Assembly: GCA_027422505.1 (NCBI GenBank)
Contig: JAPQWV010000742.1
Coordinates: 62,001-126,000 of the forward strand
Source of the DNA: Craterostigma plantagineum
Taxonomy: Eukaryota; Streptophyta; Magnoliopsida; Lamiales; Linderniaceae
Direction: 5' to 3'
Length of the DNA stretch: 64,000 nt
Numbering within the stretch: the first letter of the stretch is position 1; each line of letters begins with the position of its first letter. Shown piece by piece: positions 10,428 to 21,686 of this stretch. Made by a program: the position numbers and the translations under genes. The notes under the pieces are model-generated. The model saw only the letters and a list, made by a program, of their open reading frames with translations, did not search any database and had not been told where the DNA came from.

Positions 10428-11966
10428 ATGGGAAGAACTCCGATGAGGTTCGGCCACCACCTCGTCGTGGCGGTGATTTGCTTAACGGTCAGCTGTGTGG
10501 TGGCTGCTGATCATAAACCTTACTATTACACTTCTCCACCGCCGCCTTACGTCTACAAATCACCACCATCACCACCTTACCATTATACATCACCACCACC
10601 GCCGGAAAAATCTCCACCACCACCTTACCATTATGCTTCTCCTCCTCCACCAAAGAAATCTCCACCACCACCTTATCATTATTCTTCACCACCTCCACCT
10701 AAGAAATCTCCCCCGCCACCTTACCATTACGCTTCTCCTCCTCCCCCAAAGAAATCTCCACCACCACCCTACCATTATGCTTCTCCTCCTCCACCAAAGA
10801 AATCTCCACCACCACCTTATCATTATACCTCCCCACCACCACCCAATAAATCTCCCCCTCCACCCTACCATTACGCATCTCCTCCACCACCATCAAAATC
10901 ACCACCACCTCCTTATCATTATGCATCTCCTCCTCCACCAAAGAAATCCCCACCACCACCTTATCACTATACCTCCCCACCTCCACCGAAAAAATCTCCT
11001 CCTCCACCTTACCATTATGCTTCTCCTCCTCCGCCAACTAAATCTCCACCACCACCATACCATTACACATCACCTCCTCCACCAAAGAAATCTCCTCCAC
11101 CACCCTACCATTATGCATCACTTCCTCCACCAAAGAAATCTCCTCCTCCACCCTACCATTATACCTCCCCACCACCACCCAAAAAATCTCCTCCACCGGC
11201 CTACCGTTATGCATCTCCTCCACCACCTACTAAATCTCCACCACCACCGTACCACTATACCTCCCCACCTCCACCAAAGAAATCTCCACCACCACCATAT
11301 CACTATACATCCCCACCTCCACCAAAGAAATCTCCTCCTCCACCCTACCATTACACGTCTCCTCCTCCACCATCAAAATCCCCACCACCACCTTATCACT
11401 ATACATCCCCTCCTCCACCAAAGAAATCTCCTCCACCACCATATCATTATTCCTCCCCACCTCCTCCAAAGAAATCTCCCCCACCACCATATCACTATAC
11501 CTCCCCACCTCCACCCAAAAAATCTCCACCACCACCCTACCATTATGCCTCTCCTCCACCACCAACTAAATCTCCTCCACCACCATACCATTATACCTCC
11601 CCACCTCCACCAAAGAAATCACCCCCTCCTCCTTATGTCTATAAGTCACCCCCACCTCCATTGAAGTCTCCACCACCACCATACCATTATACATCCCCAC
11701 CTCCACCCAAAAAATCTCCTCCACCACCATACCATCATGCATCTCCTCCTCCGCCAAATAAATCTCCACCTCCACCATATCATTATCAATCCCCTCCTCC
11801 ACCAACTAAATCCCCACCACCACCATATCACTATACATCCCCACCTCCACCAAAAAAATCTCCCCCGCCACCATACTATTATAAGTCACCACCTCCTCCA
11901 TCTAAATCTCCACCGCCTCCACCTTACTACTATAGCTCTCCACCACCTCCACCACGTCACTACTAA
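10428..11966 (+). CDS. extensin (hydroxyproline-rich cell-wall glycoprotein), 512 aa
   Basis: This is a secreted structural wall protein. Residues 1 to about 27 form a signal peptide with hydrophobic core LVVAVICLTVSCVVA. Then follow a short lead (YYYTSPPPPYVYKSPPSPP) and 27 tandem 16-residue units of the type KSPPPPYHYTSPPPPK, closing with a variant ending in PPPPPRHY. In this family SPPPP prolines are hydroxylated and arabinosylated, and Tyr-X-Tyr motifs such as YHY form isodityrosine cross-links; Lys and His give the basic charge that binds pectin. Variable positions are residue 10 (A/T/S/K/Q) and residue 16 (K/T/S/N/L). Units 11 (SLPPP), 13 (PPPAYRY) and 24 (YHH) deviate. The gene is single-exon and intact over 1.5 kb, in contrast to most other reading frames in the window. 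The long reading frames in other phases over this gene are by-products of the 48-bp repeat. Confidence 0.97.
   Translation: MGRTPMRFGHHLVVAVICLTVSCVVAADHKPYYYTSPPPPYVYKSPPSPPYHYTSPPPPEKSPPPPYHYASPPPPKKSPPPPYHYSSPPPPKKSPPPPYHYASPPPPKKSPPPPYHYASPPPPKKSPPPPYHYTSPPPPNKSPPPPYHYASPPPPSKSPPPPYHYASPPPPKKSPPPPYHYTSPPPPKKSPPPPYHYASPPPPTKSPPPPYHYTSPPPPKKSPPPPYHYASLPPPKKSPPPPYHYTSPPPPKKSPPPAYRYASPPPPTKSPPPPYHYTSPPPPKKSPPPPYHYTSPPPPKKSPPPPYHYTSPPPPSKSPPPPYHYTSPPPPKKSPPPPYHYSSPPPPKKSPPPPYHYTSPPPPKKSPPPPYHYASPPPPTKSPPPPYHYTSPPPPKKSPPPPYVYKSPPPPLKSPPPPYHYTSPPPPKKSPPPPYHHASPPPPNKSPPPPYHYQSPPPPTKSPPPPYHYTSPPPPKKSPPPPYYYKSPPPPSKSPPPPPYYYSSPPPPPRHY
10558..11950 (+). repeat. 48-bp coding minisatellite of the extensin gene
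   Basis: About 28 tandem copies of a 48-bp unit rich in ccacca and cctcct. Unit length is strictly a multiple of three, so copy number can change without frame damage. Synonymous differences at the proline third position show that most units are not recent identical copies. Confidence 0.95.
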
Positions 11967-12068
11967 GGCTGATATGAGCTCAGAAGGTGTAGGAAATCAT
12001 ATATATCTTTAAGTATATCTGTTGCATTCGAGTATTCTTTCCGCGTCTCTCTTTTAACAGTAATTGTG

Positions 12069-12074
12069 AATAAA
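12069..12074 (+). terminator. candidate polyadenylation signal of the extensin gene
   Basis: An aataaa hexamer lies about 100 nt after the stop codon, in a T/A-rich 3' flank. Plant poly(A) signals are loose, so this is only a candidate. Confidence 0.4.
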
Positions 12075-12079
12075 AAGGG

Positions 12080-12764
12080 TCTTGACTTCACTCATGACCC
12101 TAATCCACGTACCTCCCTCATCAGCAGTCTTTTGTATCAATGTGCTGTATGCAAATGTCGACTCTCGTACTTTCTGTAAAAGTTTAATGGAATATTAATC
12201 CGAGATGTTCTTCAATCCGACTTCTACAACTGTTTGACCTGCAACATTACCGCCGGCAAATGAAGATAAACTCAAAATTGGGGGGAACATAATCCTCTTT
12301 GAGATGCACATTGCATCAACAGCATCCAACACATTCGCAATCAACAAAACCCTCCACACAACCGTAATAAAAATCGCGAGAAAGTGCACCGCTTGACGTT
12401 GAAAGGCGTGAAACGATGATCAGAGGCGAGGCGTGGTGAAGTAGCCGTTTATGCCACAAACTGAACTCAATATGAATCAGTGATTCAAAAAAAAAAAGAA
12501 ATTAATAAATAAATAAAACTCAATAGGAATGGCTAATAAGGGAATTTGGGTAGCTCGGCCCTAGGTTCACTGTTGTTGGGCCTTAAAGAGCCCAAAATGC
12601 AACATTATGATTTTTATTTAACTAATCAATCCAATGTCATCGATAAATTTAAATTTCGATGTTAGTTGAGACACTATATCATAATACCACAGACCAAAAT
12701 AACCGAATTTTAACAGAAAAAAATAAAAAAATAGTAATATGATTTAAGATATAAAATATATATT

Positions 12765-12767
<3 letters not shown>
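12080..12767. other. spacer between the extensin gene and the viral array
   Basis: No gene is supported. A 64-residue minus-strand frame at 12195-12389 shows no known motif. Confidence 0.5.
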
Positions 12768-12804
<37 letters not shown>

Positions 12805-12876
12805 CTGTATAAATTTTTATTTACCTCATATTTTCAATATTTTGTTAAATATATTAATTTGATTTATGGAAGACAT
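12768..12876. repeat. (TA)n tract and left copy of a flanking direct repeat
   Basis: A TA dinucleotide run (about 12768-12800) is followed by roughly 75 bp (aatatctgta...gaagacataaa) that recurs at 35338-35432 on the far side of the viral array. The two copies bracket the array as direct repeats. This suggests that the target sequence was duplicated on integration or by later recombination. Confidence 0.8.
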
Positions 12877-12896
12877 AAACATACTGGAGAATCTTT

Positions 12897-13840
12897 ACTG
12901 GGAGGATCTTTACAAATTTAAAAATAAAGTGAAAATTGGACAAGGTACGTTGCGTTGTTAAACCTATTAGTCCAGTTATCAAACTGTAAACAGTCTGATC
13001 CCGTTCGGACCCAAGGTATTCCAGCCTATATACCATTAATCCAAAACAAAAATAAAATTTATTTTGTGATTGCTAGAATTAAATCATAGGATACAATACG
13101 AGGATTTTTACATGATAAAATTTTCATTTGACTAATTCAATCGGTAACAGCCATGCCCTCAAACGCCTATCTTTCGGCAACACGGGCTTTGCCAAGAGCC
13201 GACACAGAATTAAGCAAATCAATTTTTCTCATAACCTTTATCCAAAATTTAATTCTTTTAATCATTTTTTTTAAAAGATCTTAATAAAAAAAATATCAAA
13301 TACATCATATTAATATATGTATAGAAATATGATATAAAACCATGATTAAGGTATTAAGGCATCTTGGTGTAGTTTAACGATGAAAATTAGCCTTCCATTA
13401 AGGCTAAGAAAGATAAAATAAAAGAATTAATAAAATTAAAAGACTTACTTAAACGAAGAGGAGTCGTACAGGAAACTTCAACGTTTATTCCTTAAGATAT
13501 TTTACAGTAGAGGAGAATTACAAGAGAGAAGGAATAGAGAGTACAAAAGAATCTAAAATAAGGCACACCTGAAGAAAAAGATAAAATACAAAATTAAAAA
13601 GAAGAAAATTTTTCTTCATAGCAATCCAACTTGTCGAGGGAATCTGGACAGCTGTATTAATTTTGGTAAGAAAGTCTTGGACATATCTTTAGCTTTAAAA
13701 AGCTAGTAGTGAACAATTTTCCTTCGTTGTGGTTGCTTTCAGCTTTTTTCTGATCTTATCCATAGCCTCTTTAATCTCTGTGATCTTGAGAGCATCTTTG
13801 ACATTGGATTCTTTTATTTTCTTCACGAGCTTTGGCAATT
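12897..13840 (-). other. viral leader and intergenic region, unit A
   Basis: Non-coding sequence between the last viral reading frame and the primer site. It is repeated with few changes at 19750-20320 in unit B. It includes the block aaacctattag...ggtattccagcc and a conserved stretch with cggcaaca...tttgccaagagccgac. Unit A lacks about 190 bp present next to the primer site in unit B. In caulimovirids this region carries the pregenomic promoter and leader; I do not identify the exact promoter. Confidence 0.65.
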
Positions 13841-13843
13841 GCT

Positions 13844-14990
13844 CTACCTTTTCTTTAATAATTGAGATTTCTTTCCCATGAGGTCCATCGCATTATCTCC
13901 AATTATTTCTTCAATAATAAAATCATTCGGATTTTTTCGGATCTTGTCCTTCACTAGCAAGGCAAAATTCTTCATCATCTTCATTTTTTGAAGATGTCCC
14001 CATCGAAATATCTCCAATATCCATACCAAAATTTTTTGCAATGTCTTTCTTCATTTCTTCGAAGTAGACATCAATAATTTCATTGGGTTTCATTTTACCC
14101 TTTTGAAGATTAATCCTTTGAGAAATCATCTCAAAGGACTAGGGCTTCCCTTTGTTGATGATTATTAATCGCATTTTTATATAGAGAAATTTTCTCTTCG
14201 ATCTTATCAATCGTCTGCTGGCTTTCATATTCACCAGTGGCTGTTTTTCTTATCATTTTTTCCAAAACTTTATATAGAAGTTTATTTAAGACATGGAATT
14301 TTTTGTTGGGTATAACCCTCTTCAGGAGTCCATCTCCATATCCATGGAGTGCTAAATTCAGTATAAAAATGTAAAGAAGTCATTCCTTCAATACATTCTT
14401 TTTTTATGTTCCATTTCTATAAGAATCGGAGAAACTTTAACCGATTCTTGATATAATCCAAAAACGGGTTCCTTAAGAATTTTAATTGTAGCCCCATAAG
14501 AAAGCCATCATTGATAAAACCAATTTGGAATTTCGGACTTATACATCTGCACAAATTTTTATCCACCAAGAATGTTTTTTACTTTCATTCTGGTATAAAA
14601 ATACTTTATAAAAGGCATCGATATAATCGTAATAATTAAATTTAATAAGAGTTTTTAACTCAGGATGGAAATATTCCCTATCTTTTAACGGGTGTATAGC
14701 CCATTTTTCAGGCGAAATAATTTGCTTGAAAATGATTTTACTAAAGGTATAACCTTTTTTCAAAGCATACGGGGTATTTCCCGCACTAAAGTGATCAAAG
14801 TCACATGTTCCCGTAGACTTAAGAATATTTTCATAAGTATCACGGTTTTTTATAAAAAGTAGCAGCATATGATGCTCTATCTAAATACCTTGACATTAAA
14901 GTTCAAGGTTCATCAGACCATTTTAAATCTTTAAATTCGATTAATATAATTACTTCATTATGAGAAATTTTCTCATAGTCAACCTCATCT
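13844..14990 (-). pseudogene. viral 3' reading frame (possible transactivator-like protein), unit A
   Basis: Broken frames at 14539-14868, 13923-14129 and 13844-14041 form one degraded reading frame downstream of RNase H. Visible blocks are YYDYIDAFYKVFLYQNESKK with HSWWIKI, then an acidic Asp/Glu-rich C-terminal part. The position after the pol gene matches the inclusion-body/transactivator gene of several caulimovirid genera, but I see no decisive motif. A less broken version is at 21091-21525 in unit B. Confidence 0.55.
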
Positions 14991-15299
14991 TCTTCTTCCG
15001 CCGTAAGATGATCCTTCAACAGTCTTTGCTTTCTGCTTTTTATATTCAAGGGATTCTCTGAATTCTTCACTGCTCAAGATATTACTTGAGGATGCTGATA
15101 AATTTTCTTTTACTAGCTTTTTATTGCCCATTTGAGCAATAACATTTTCCACCTATTCCACCTCTATTAGAGGGGAAATTTCTCCCATATTGGGACATAT
15201 CTGCAAAATTCATGAAAGATACTCACGAGTAAGATAATCAGGAAGACTATTATCACTTCCTTTTTTATAAATAATTTCAAAATCGAATGGGGCTAAATG

Positions 15300-15890
15300 A
15301 GCCTGCCATCTCGCAAACATTTGTTTGGAGACATCATGTTTGAAGTCTTTCTGAACATGAATTTCGCAGCTTGACAATCAGTTTTTATTAAAAACTTTTG
15401 ATTATATAAATCATCCTGAAATTTAAGAACACATTTAACTATAGCGAGGACTTCTCTAGCTATAGTAGCATAATTCTTCTGAGCATTATTTCATTTCTCC
15501 GAATGGAATCTAACTAATATATTCTTTTTTATCTTCTGGAGAAACTTGTTTTAAGATTCCTCCGAAGCCTAAATCAGAAGCATCAGTTTCAATAATTTTT
15601 GGCCAATTAGGATTAGCAAGCATTAAACAAGGTAAATGAGTAACCTTATCCTTGATTTTCTTAATTGCTTCAGTGTGACTATTTGTCCACTGATATGGAA
15701 TCTTTTTTAATCTATCATATAAAATAGATGTATCAATTGCAAGATTTTCATAATAAGGAGAAATATAATTAAGACTCCCTAAAAATCTTTGAAGTTGAGT
15801 TTTATCAAGAATTTGGTCTGGAAATTTTGACGGAAACTCAATACTTCTATTAATTGGGTTAACATTACCCTTTTCAATAGTATGACCCAA
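15300..15890 (-). pseudogene. viral reverse transcriptase connection and RNase H, unit A
   Basis: The minus-strand frame 15890-15510 shows the RT connection (LQRFLGSLNYISPYYENLA) and the start of RNase H with the catalytic aspartate in ETDASDLGFGGIL. The remainder of RNase H lies in shifted frames down to about 15300. RNase H removes the RNA template during viral replication. Confidence 0.82.
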
Positions 15891-15899
15891 AAATCGAAC

Positions 15900-16468
15900 T
15901 TAAGTCTGAAATAAAACCATTTTTGGGCTGGATATGACTAATCCATTTTGAATAACAATTTTCTTGAAAATATCAAGATGTTTAAAATGAGTTTCAATAT
16001 CTTTGAAAAGATTAAAATATCATCAATATATACGATAATAAAATTACTATAAGGAATAAAATATCATTCATAATATTTGAAATTCAGAAGGAGCATTTTT
16101 AAACCAAAAGGCATAACATTCCACTCAAATTGTCCAATTGGGATAGTAAAAGCAGTTTTATACCGATCTTCTTCGGCTATTTGAATTTGCCAAAAACCTG
16201 ATTTTAAATCAAATTTTGAAAATATAATGGCGTTAAAAAATCGATGTAAAAGATCTTTTTTATTAGGTATAAGATACCTAATCCATTTTAAAACTTTATT
16301 TAAATGCTTATAATTATTGACTAACTTTGGTGCTCCCCTTTCCTTTTCTGCATGGTTATTAACATAAAAGGCAGTACACGACCAAGGAGATTTTGAAGGT
16401 TTTATTAAACCTTTCTGTAAAACAGAAGTTATTTCTTTCTTACATAATTCTAATAGTTCAGAATTCAT
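15900..16468 (-). pseudogene. viral reverse transcriptase, unit A
   Basis: The frame 16468-16064 has the caulimovirid/Ty3-type RT fingers and palm (KKEITSVLQKGLIKPSKSPW; FSKFDLKSGFWQIQI; FEWNVMPFGLK). The YIDD catalytic box is read at about 16032-16018, after a frame change. An Asn-for-Ile-type change (LVNNYK) and the missing peptide after the PFGLK box mark decay. This is the strongest evidence for the viral assignment, together with the absence of integrase. Confidence 0.88.
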
Positions 16469-16808
16469 CTCACAATGACGAGCTTTAGTAGGAATATTTT
16501 CTCACTAAAATCTTCCTCATAAGGTAATGTAACAATATGCTTTTTCCTATTCCAAAAAGCATTAGGTAAATCGTTACATATTTGTAGCGTAAATTCATTA
16601 TGTAAAATTTTTATCTTTTCTTGTAAATTAGGATTTTGGAGTTTATCCTCAATCGTAAGTATACTGATTTCTTGTTTCAGTTACCTGTTTTTTTTTTGCT
16701 TTAATAATAATAGAATCCTTAATTTCATTAAGAATCCTAGAAAAGGGTTCAGTAATGAATTCAAAGTATACTTCTTTGTTATCAAAGCTTCCTTTAAATC
16801 CATATTCA

Positions 16809-17075
16809 TCAATATTTTTTTATAGAAAATATTTTCCTAAGAAATGGAGTACCAAGAATTACTTGGTTCGTGATATTCTTGACTAACAAGAATGAAGTAG
16901 GAATACAGACCTTATTTTTACAAATATAGGCCTTAGGAATTTTATAATTAATTTGTAACTTTTCTCCGCTCGCAGAGCTAAGAGAATGTGTTGTTTTATG
17001 GAAATATTGTGTAGGAATTATTCCTTCCTGAATACAATTCAATCTGCTCCACTATCAATTAGTGCAATCAGATTC
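16809..17075 (-). pseudogene. viral aspartic protease, unit A
   Basis: The motif IDSGAD lies near 17065-17045, directly before a frame break. The downstream half (FLLVKNITNQVILGTPFL) shows the VILGTPFL block typical of retropepsin-like proteases. It sits between the capsid-like and RT regions, as expected. Confidence 0.8.
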
Positions 17076-17203
17076 TTTTGAAAATTTCCATCAATGAGTA
17101 GTGATATTTTCACTACGAAGTTATTACTTCAAGTGTTGAAGGGAAATTGTCATCTTTATCATTTAAAGAAATATTAGTAAATTCTTCATAATTTTTTAAT
17201 TCT

Positions 17204-17608
17204 TCAATTTTTTCTTTTCACCTGAAAGTTCCAGTGAAGAGTTCTGATATTTTCAGAATTATCATACCATCGGCCTGTAAAATGTTCTATTATATTAATA
17301 CACAGTGTATAAACTGCATTTTCGACTAATTCATCATTTTCTTCTTTAATGGTAAGATAAATTTCTTCTTGCTCTCGAAGAGTAAGATAATTATCCCACC
17401 ATCCTTTTAACTGACCAGTGAAGCCAGCAACAATCATCTTAGCAACAACTCTGTCACTATTATGATTAGCTTTGCATATTGTACTATACATAAGCATTCT
17501 ATGTATCATATTAAAAATTTGTCTTTCATTATAACCGTCTAGGTTCCACTCATAAATACTCCTGCCACTATAAGAATTATTAAGTGTTAATTCTTGTTCT
17601 TCGAACAA
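17204..17608 (-). pseudogene. viral capsid-like (Gag) region, unit A
   Basis: The 134-residue frame has the block AKMIVAGFTGQLKGWWDNYL, which resembles the core of caulimovirid coat proteins and Ty3-type Gag. The position between the coiled-coil region and the protease supports a coat-protein assignment. The downstream zinc-knuckle part is not clearly readable because of frame breaks. Confidence 0.65.
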
Positions 17609-17688
17609 GACATCTTGAGGGGTTGGTCTTGGGTAATAAAATTTAGTTTGAATAGGTTTCCTGGAATATTTTCCTTGTTTGATTTTAT

Positions 17689-18190
17689 TTAATTCTTCAT
17701 TAAAGTATTACAAATACTATCAGAATTTTCAAGTTTTTCTTCAAATTCTTCGCTTAAAATATTAAGTTTTAAGTCTTTAAGCTTTTCATTAAGTAAATTT
17801 TCAATATTAGAAATTGATTCTAATTTAAAATCGATAATTTTAGGAGGAGGCTGAACACTCGGAGAAGCTTTATTAGTTATTTTTTCTTCAACTTTATCTT
17901 TGGTTATTAAAAGATAATTTTTTATGTCTTTTATGGAAGACGAAATTTCTTCAATATTCTTTTTTAATATCTCCTTAAACAATAACATACATATTTGTAT
18001 AATTTTGTTGTTTTAAAAGACTATTAATATGATTAATAGTAATAGAAAGCGTATCATTTTCTTTTTCAAATAATTTTTGAAAAACATTAAAAAAACCTAA
18101 TTTCATTTTCTTTTTCCATTTGGAAAGTGGTTTGAGGAGGAAAAATAGAGTTAATATTTTTTCCATTCGAAAGCTTATAATTTCTTTCAA
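17689..18190 (-). pseudogene. viral Lys/Glu-rich coiled-coil region, unit A
   Basis: Two overlapping broken frames (18190-17975 and 17988-17689) are rich in K, E, I and L with heptad-like spacing. They lie just upstream of the capsid-like region. An assembly or virion-associated role is possible by position only. Confidence 0.45.
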
Positions 18191-18419
18191 GAACAGAAAT
18201 CATATTTTTAAAATATTTTGATACCAAGGAACGAAAGGCAATTTTTCATTTCGTTTTTCAAATCTTTATAAATTTTTTTTTGAATAATATTTTTATCTTC
18301 TTTATTAAAGTTTTCGAAAAACCATTTTCTAAAAGGTTCCCATTTGGGTTGATTAAATTCTTGTTGAATTTCTTTCTTGCCGGTGATCCCGGACTAAAAT
18401 AATTTTTGGTTAAAATCCA

Positions 18420-19484
18420 TTAAACACGAAAATCCATTTCTGACTCGGTTATTTCCTCGTCTTGATTTTTAAAAACACCATGAACAATATTATCAGGATT
18501 AATTCTTAATTCGTCTACCTTATTTTGAAGGTAATCACTAGAGGTTGATTCTCTAACCTGAGAAGTCGAAGCTCTAGAAGGAGATCTTATCATATAATCA
18601 CATGGTGATATATGATAATGTGAAAAGCTTGATCTAGTAATTCTAGATCTCGGAGTTTTTACATCTACAGATTTTCTATCCTGCTCAAAGTGTATTTGAA
18701 CAGTTCCATTTGTTGCCTGTATTATTTGAGTAGGATTTTTCTTGATTTTGGGTTGCAGAGGCATAGCTCGTTCAATAACCCAATTTTCTGGAATTGAATT
18801 TCTTCCCATGTAATAGTTCAACGAGTTGTAATATTAGATCTACTAAAATTGATTTCTATTTAAACTGTTTCGTTGATGGGTTTATCAACAATTTTACACT
18901 GAGGATTTAGTGTATATAAAGCTTTATAATAAATTCTATAACAGATACAAATTACTTCCGATCCCGGAGCGTAATTATATCCGTGAGTTTTGACATTTAA
19001 TGTCAGAGCATCCAATATATTGACATCAGTCAATGATAATTGGAGATTTGGATAAACATTAAAATAGACTGGACCATGTTCCAGACTAGACTGCATTATT
19101 CCCATAAGGGATTGTTCCCAGTCGAGATTTCGACCATCTCTAAGAGCTGCTATAAAACTCTCTGGTAATCCTTCTAGGGTCAACGGCTTAAAGGCTACCT
19201 GAACTAACCCGATATGAATAAACTTATGGTTTATTATATATTTTTTCTAAGTCTCTATTACCTAAAAGCCTAATAACCATCTCTTCGTTGTTAAGAGAGA
19301 TAGTTTCTTCGGTAGTTTTGACTACCTGTTTCAAACCTAATTTTTCAAAGGTTCCTAATTCATAGATTATTTTATGATCTATTTTAGGAATTGTTCAACG
19401 ATTTAACTTATCTAGATCTTGAGGAACATCATATTCTTCTAGAATACTGTTTTTAACAGTATCTTTTCTTCGTATCAGATTCAT
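18420..19484 (-). pseudogene. viral movement-protein region and linker, unit A
   Basis: The first ATG after the primer site is at 19484 (MNLIRRKDTVKNS). The frame is interrupted and readable again at 19183-18860 (MTLEGLPESFIAALRDGRN; YKALYTLNPQCKI), which resembles the 30K-type movement protein of caulimovirids. A second piece (18821-18420) contains NSIPENWVIERAMPLQPK and a Ser/Arg-rich tail, as found after the movement domain in related polyproteins. Movement proteins open plasmodesmata for cell-to-cell spread. Confidence 0.65.
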
Positions 19485-19522
19485 TTGAATATGAAAGTAC
19501 ACCTTAACTTCTTAATACCCCA

Positions 19523-19540
19523 CCATGGCTCTGATACCAT
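19523..19540 (-). promoter_or_regulatory. viral primer-binding site (tRNA-Met)
   Basis: Read on the minus strand this is tggtatcagagccatggt, the standard caulimovirid minus-strand primer site and the conventional start of genome numbering. It lies about 40 nt upstream of the first viral ATG at 19484. Confidence 0.9.
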
Positions 19541-20324
19541 ACTGAAAGGATCTTTACAAAAGTTTTAAAAATCAAAGAAAAAAGTGATGATTGATACATG
19601 ATAAAAACAACTTATCGAACCTCGATAATAACACGGACTTTGTTTAACCAGTTTAGGCCAATCGGACCTAAGGTAGTCAAGCCGTCATACCAAAAATCGA
19701 ACCTTCGTTAGAGAGCTTTGTTCAAAAGTAGTTAAATGAAAATACCAAACATCAAAAAAGAAATTGGAAAAAAGGTACGTGGCATTGTTAAACCTATTAG
19801 TTCAGTTATCAAACTGTAAACAGTTTGATTCCGTTCGGACCCAAGGTATTCCAGCCTTTGTACCATAATTCCAAAACAAAGTTAAAATTTTATTTTTGTG
19901 ATTATTAGAATTAATCATCGGAATGATAAAATTTTCATTTGACTTAATTCAGTCGGTAACAGCCATTCCCTCAAACGCCTCATTTCGGCAACACGGCCTT
20001 TGCCAAGAGCCGACACAGAATTTAATCAAAATCAAATTTTTTCACAGCCTTTATCCAAAATTTAATTCTTTTAATCGATTTTTAAAAGATTTTTGTAAAA
20101 GAAAATATTAAATACATCATATTAATATATGTATAGAAATATGATATAAAACCACGATTAAGTATTAAGGCATCTTGGTGTAGTTTAACGTGGAAATTAG
20201 CCTTCCATTAAGGCTAGGAGACAAAGATAATATATAAAACAAAATTTAAAACTTACTTAAAAGAGAGGAGTCGTACATAAGGCTTCAACTTTTATTTCTT
20301 AGAATATTTTACAAAAGAGGGAAT

Positions 20325-21525
20325 TCAAAGAGAAGAGAGAGAGATAACAAGAGAGCATATGAAAATGCACACCTGAAGCGTATGAGCTTCAACTCTATTA
20401 AAGATGAAAAAGTAAAAAATACAATAATTGAAGTAAAGAAACTTTTTCTTTAAAGCTGTCCTACTTGTCAAGGAATCTTGCCAGCTATCATCAATTTGAC
20501 TAAAGAAGTCTTCGTTCTTATCTTGAGCTTTATTAAAGCTAATAGTAATCCTTTTTCCATCGTTGATGTCACCATCAGCATTATTTGAGTCCATCAATAG
20601 CCTCTTTAATTTTTTGTGTTTGTTTAGCTCTAGACTCCTTGATTTCTTCACGAGTCTTGACTATTTGGGCCACTTTGTCTTTAATAATGGCAATTTCCTG
20701 TCCCATCAGATCCATCGCATTGTTCCTACAGTCTCATCAATATTAAAGTCATCCGGATTTTCCGGATCTTGTCCTGCACCAGCAAGACAAAACTCTTCAT
20801 CATCTTCATTTGTTGAAGATGTCCCCATCGAAATATCTCCAATATCCATACCAAAAATATTTTGCAATGTCTTTCTTCATTTCTTCGAAGTAGACATCAA
20901 TAATTTCATTGGGCTTCATTTTACTCTTTTGTAAATTAATCCTTTGAGAAATAATCTCAAAAGGACTAGGAGCTTCTCTTTGCTCATGATTATTAATCGC
21001 TTTTTATAGAGAAATTTTCTCTTCGATCTTATCGATCGTCTGCTGGCTTTCATATTCACCAGTGGCTATTCTTATCATTTTTTCAAAACTTTATATAAAA
21101 GTTTCGTTTAAGACATGGAATTTTTTGTTGGGTATAACCCACTTTAGGAGTCCATCTCCATATCCATGGAATGCTAAATTCAGTATAAAATGTAAAGAAG
21201 CCATTCCTTCAATACATTCTTTTTTATATTCCGTTTCTATAAGAATCGGAGAAACTTTAACCCATTCTTGATATAATCCAAACAAGGGTTCCTTAAGAAT
21301 TTCAATTGTAGCTTCATAAGAAAGCCACCATTGATAAAACCAATTTGGAATTTCGGACTTATATATATCCGCACAAATTTTTATCCACCAAGAATGTTTT
21401 TTACTTTCATTCTGGTGTAAAAATACTTTATAAAAAGCGTCGATATAATCGTAATAATTAAATTTAATAAGAGTTTTTAACTCAGGATGGAAATATTCCC
21501 TATCTTTAATGGGTGTATAGCTCAT
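20325..21525 (-). pseudogene. viral 3' reading frame, unit B
   Basis: The 144-residue frame 21525-21091 contains the blocks HSWWIKI, EIPNWFYQWWLSYE and GLYQEWVKVSPILIETE. It is the best preserved version of this viral protein in the window. The C-terminal part is broken; a piece at 20651-20325 is rich in Asp and Lys. No catalytic motif is recognised; a transactivator or inclusion-body role is inferred from genome position. Confidence 0.55.
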
Positions 21526-21686
21526 TTTTCAGGTGAAATAATTTGCTTAAAAATAATTTTACTAAAGGTATAACCCTTTTTCAAAGCATGCGGGGTATTT
21601 CACGCACTAAAGTGATCAAAGTCACATGTTCCCATGGACTTAAGAATATTTTCATAAGTATCACGGTTTTTATAAAAAGTAGCAGC

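Larger units (their letters stand above)
12897..19541 (-). mobile_element. endogenous pararetrovirus (Caulimoviridae), unit A, about 6.6 kb
   Basis: Read on the minus strand the order is primer-binding site, movement-protein region, linker, coiled coil, capsid-like region, aspartic protease, reverse transcriptase, RNase H, a further 3' reading frame, then a non-coding leader-like region. There are no LTRs and no integrase, which separates it from retrotransposons and fits Caulimoviridae. The unit ends almost exactly at the tRNA primer site (19523-19540) and its other end (about 12897) is the sequence that lies next to that site in the circular genome. It is followed head-to-tail by partial unit B. 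Frames are broken throughout by stops and 1-nt shifts, so it is a defective genomic fossil. The genus is not decided; a separate 3' reading frame would fit cavemo- or solendovirus-like layouts better than a badnavirus one. Confidence 0.9.

Noticed and set aside
10489..11831. Many long reading frames on both strands over the extensin gene
   Set aside because: They are translations of the 48-bp repeat in other phases (Trp/Arg-, Val/Glu- and His/Leu-rich) with no independent start context or domain.
10558..11950. Regular 48-bp repeat resembling a CRISPR array
   Set aside because: It is coding, contiguous without unique spacers and in a plant genome.
12195..12389. 64-residue minus-strand frame as a small gene
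   Set aside because: No recognisable motif, no promoter signal, and AT-rich surroundings.
12897..19541. Viral region as a Ty3/Gypsy retrotransposon
   Set aside because: No LTRs, no integrase, a caulimovirid-type primer site and a movement-like region at the 5' end, plus head-to-tail tandem units.
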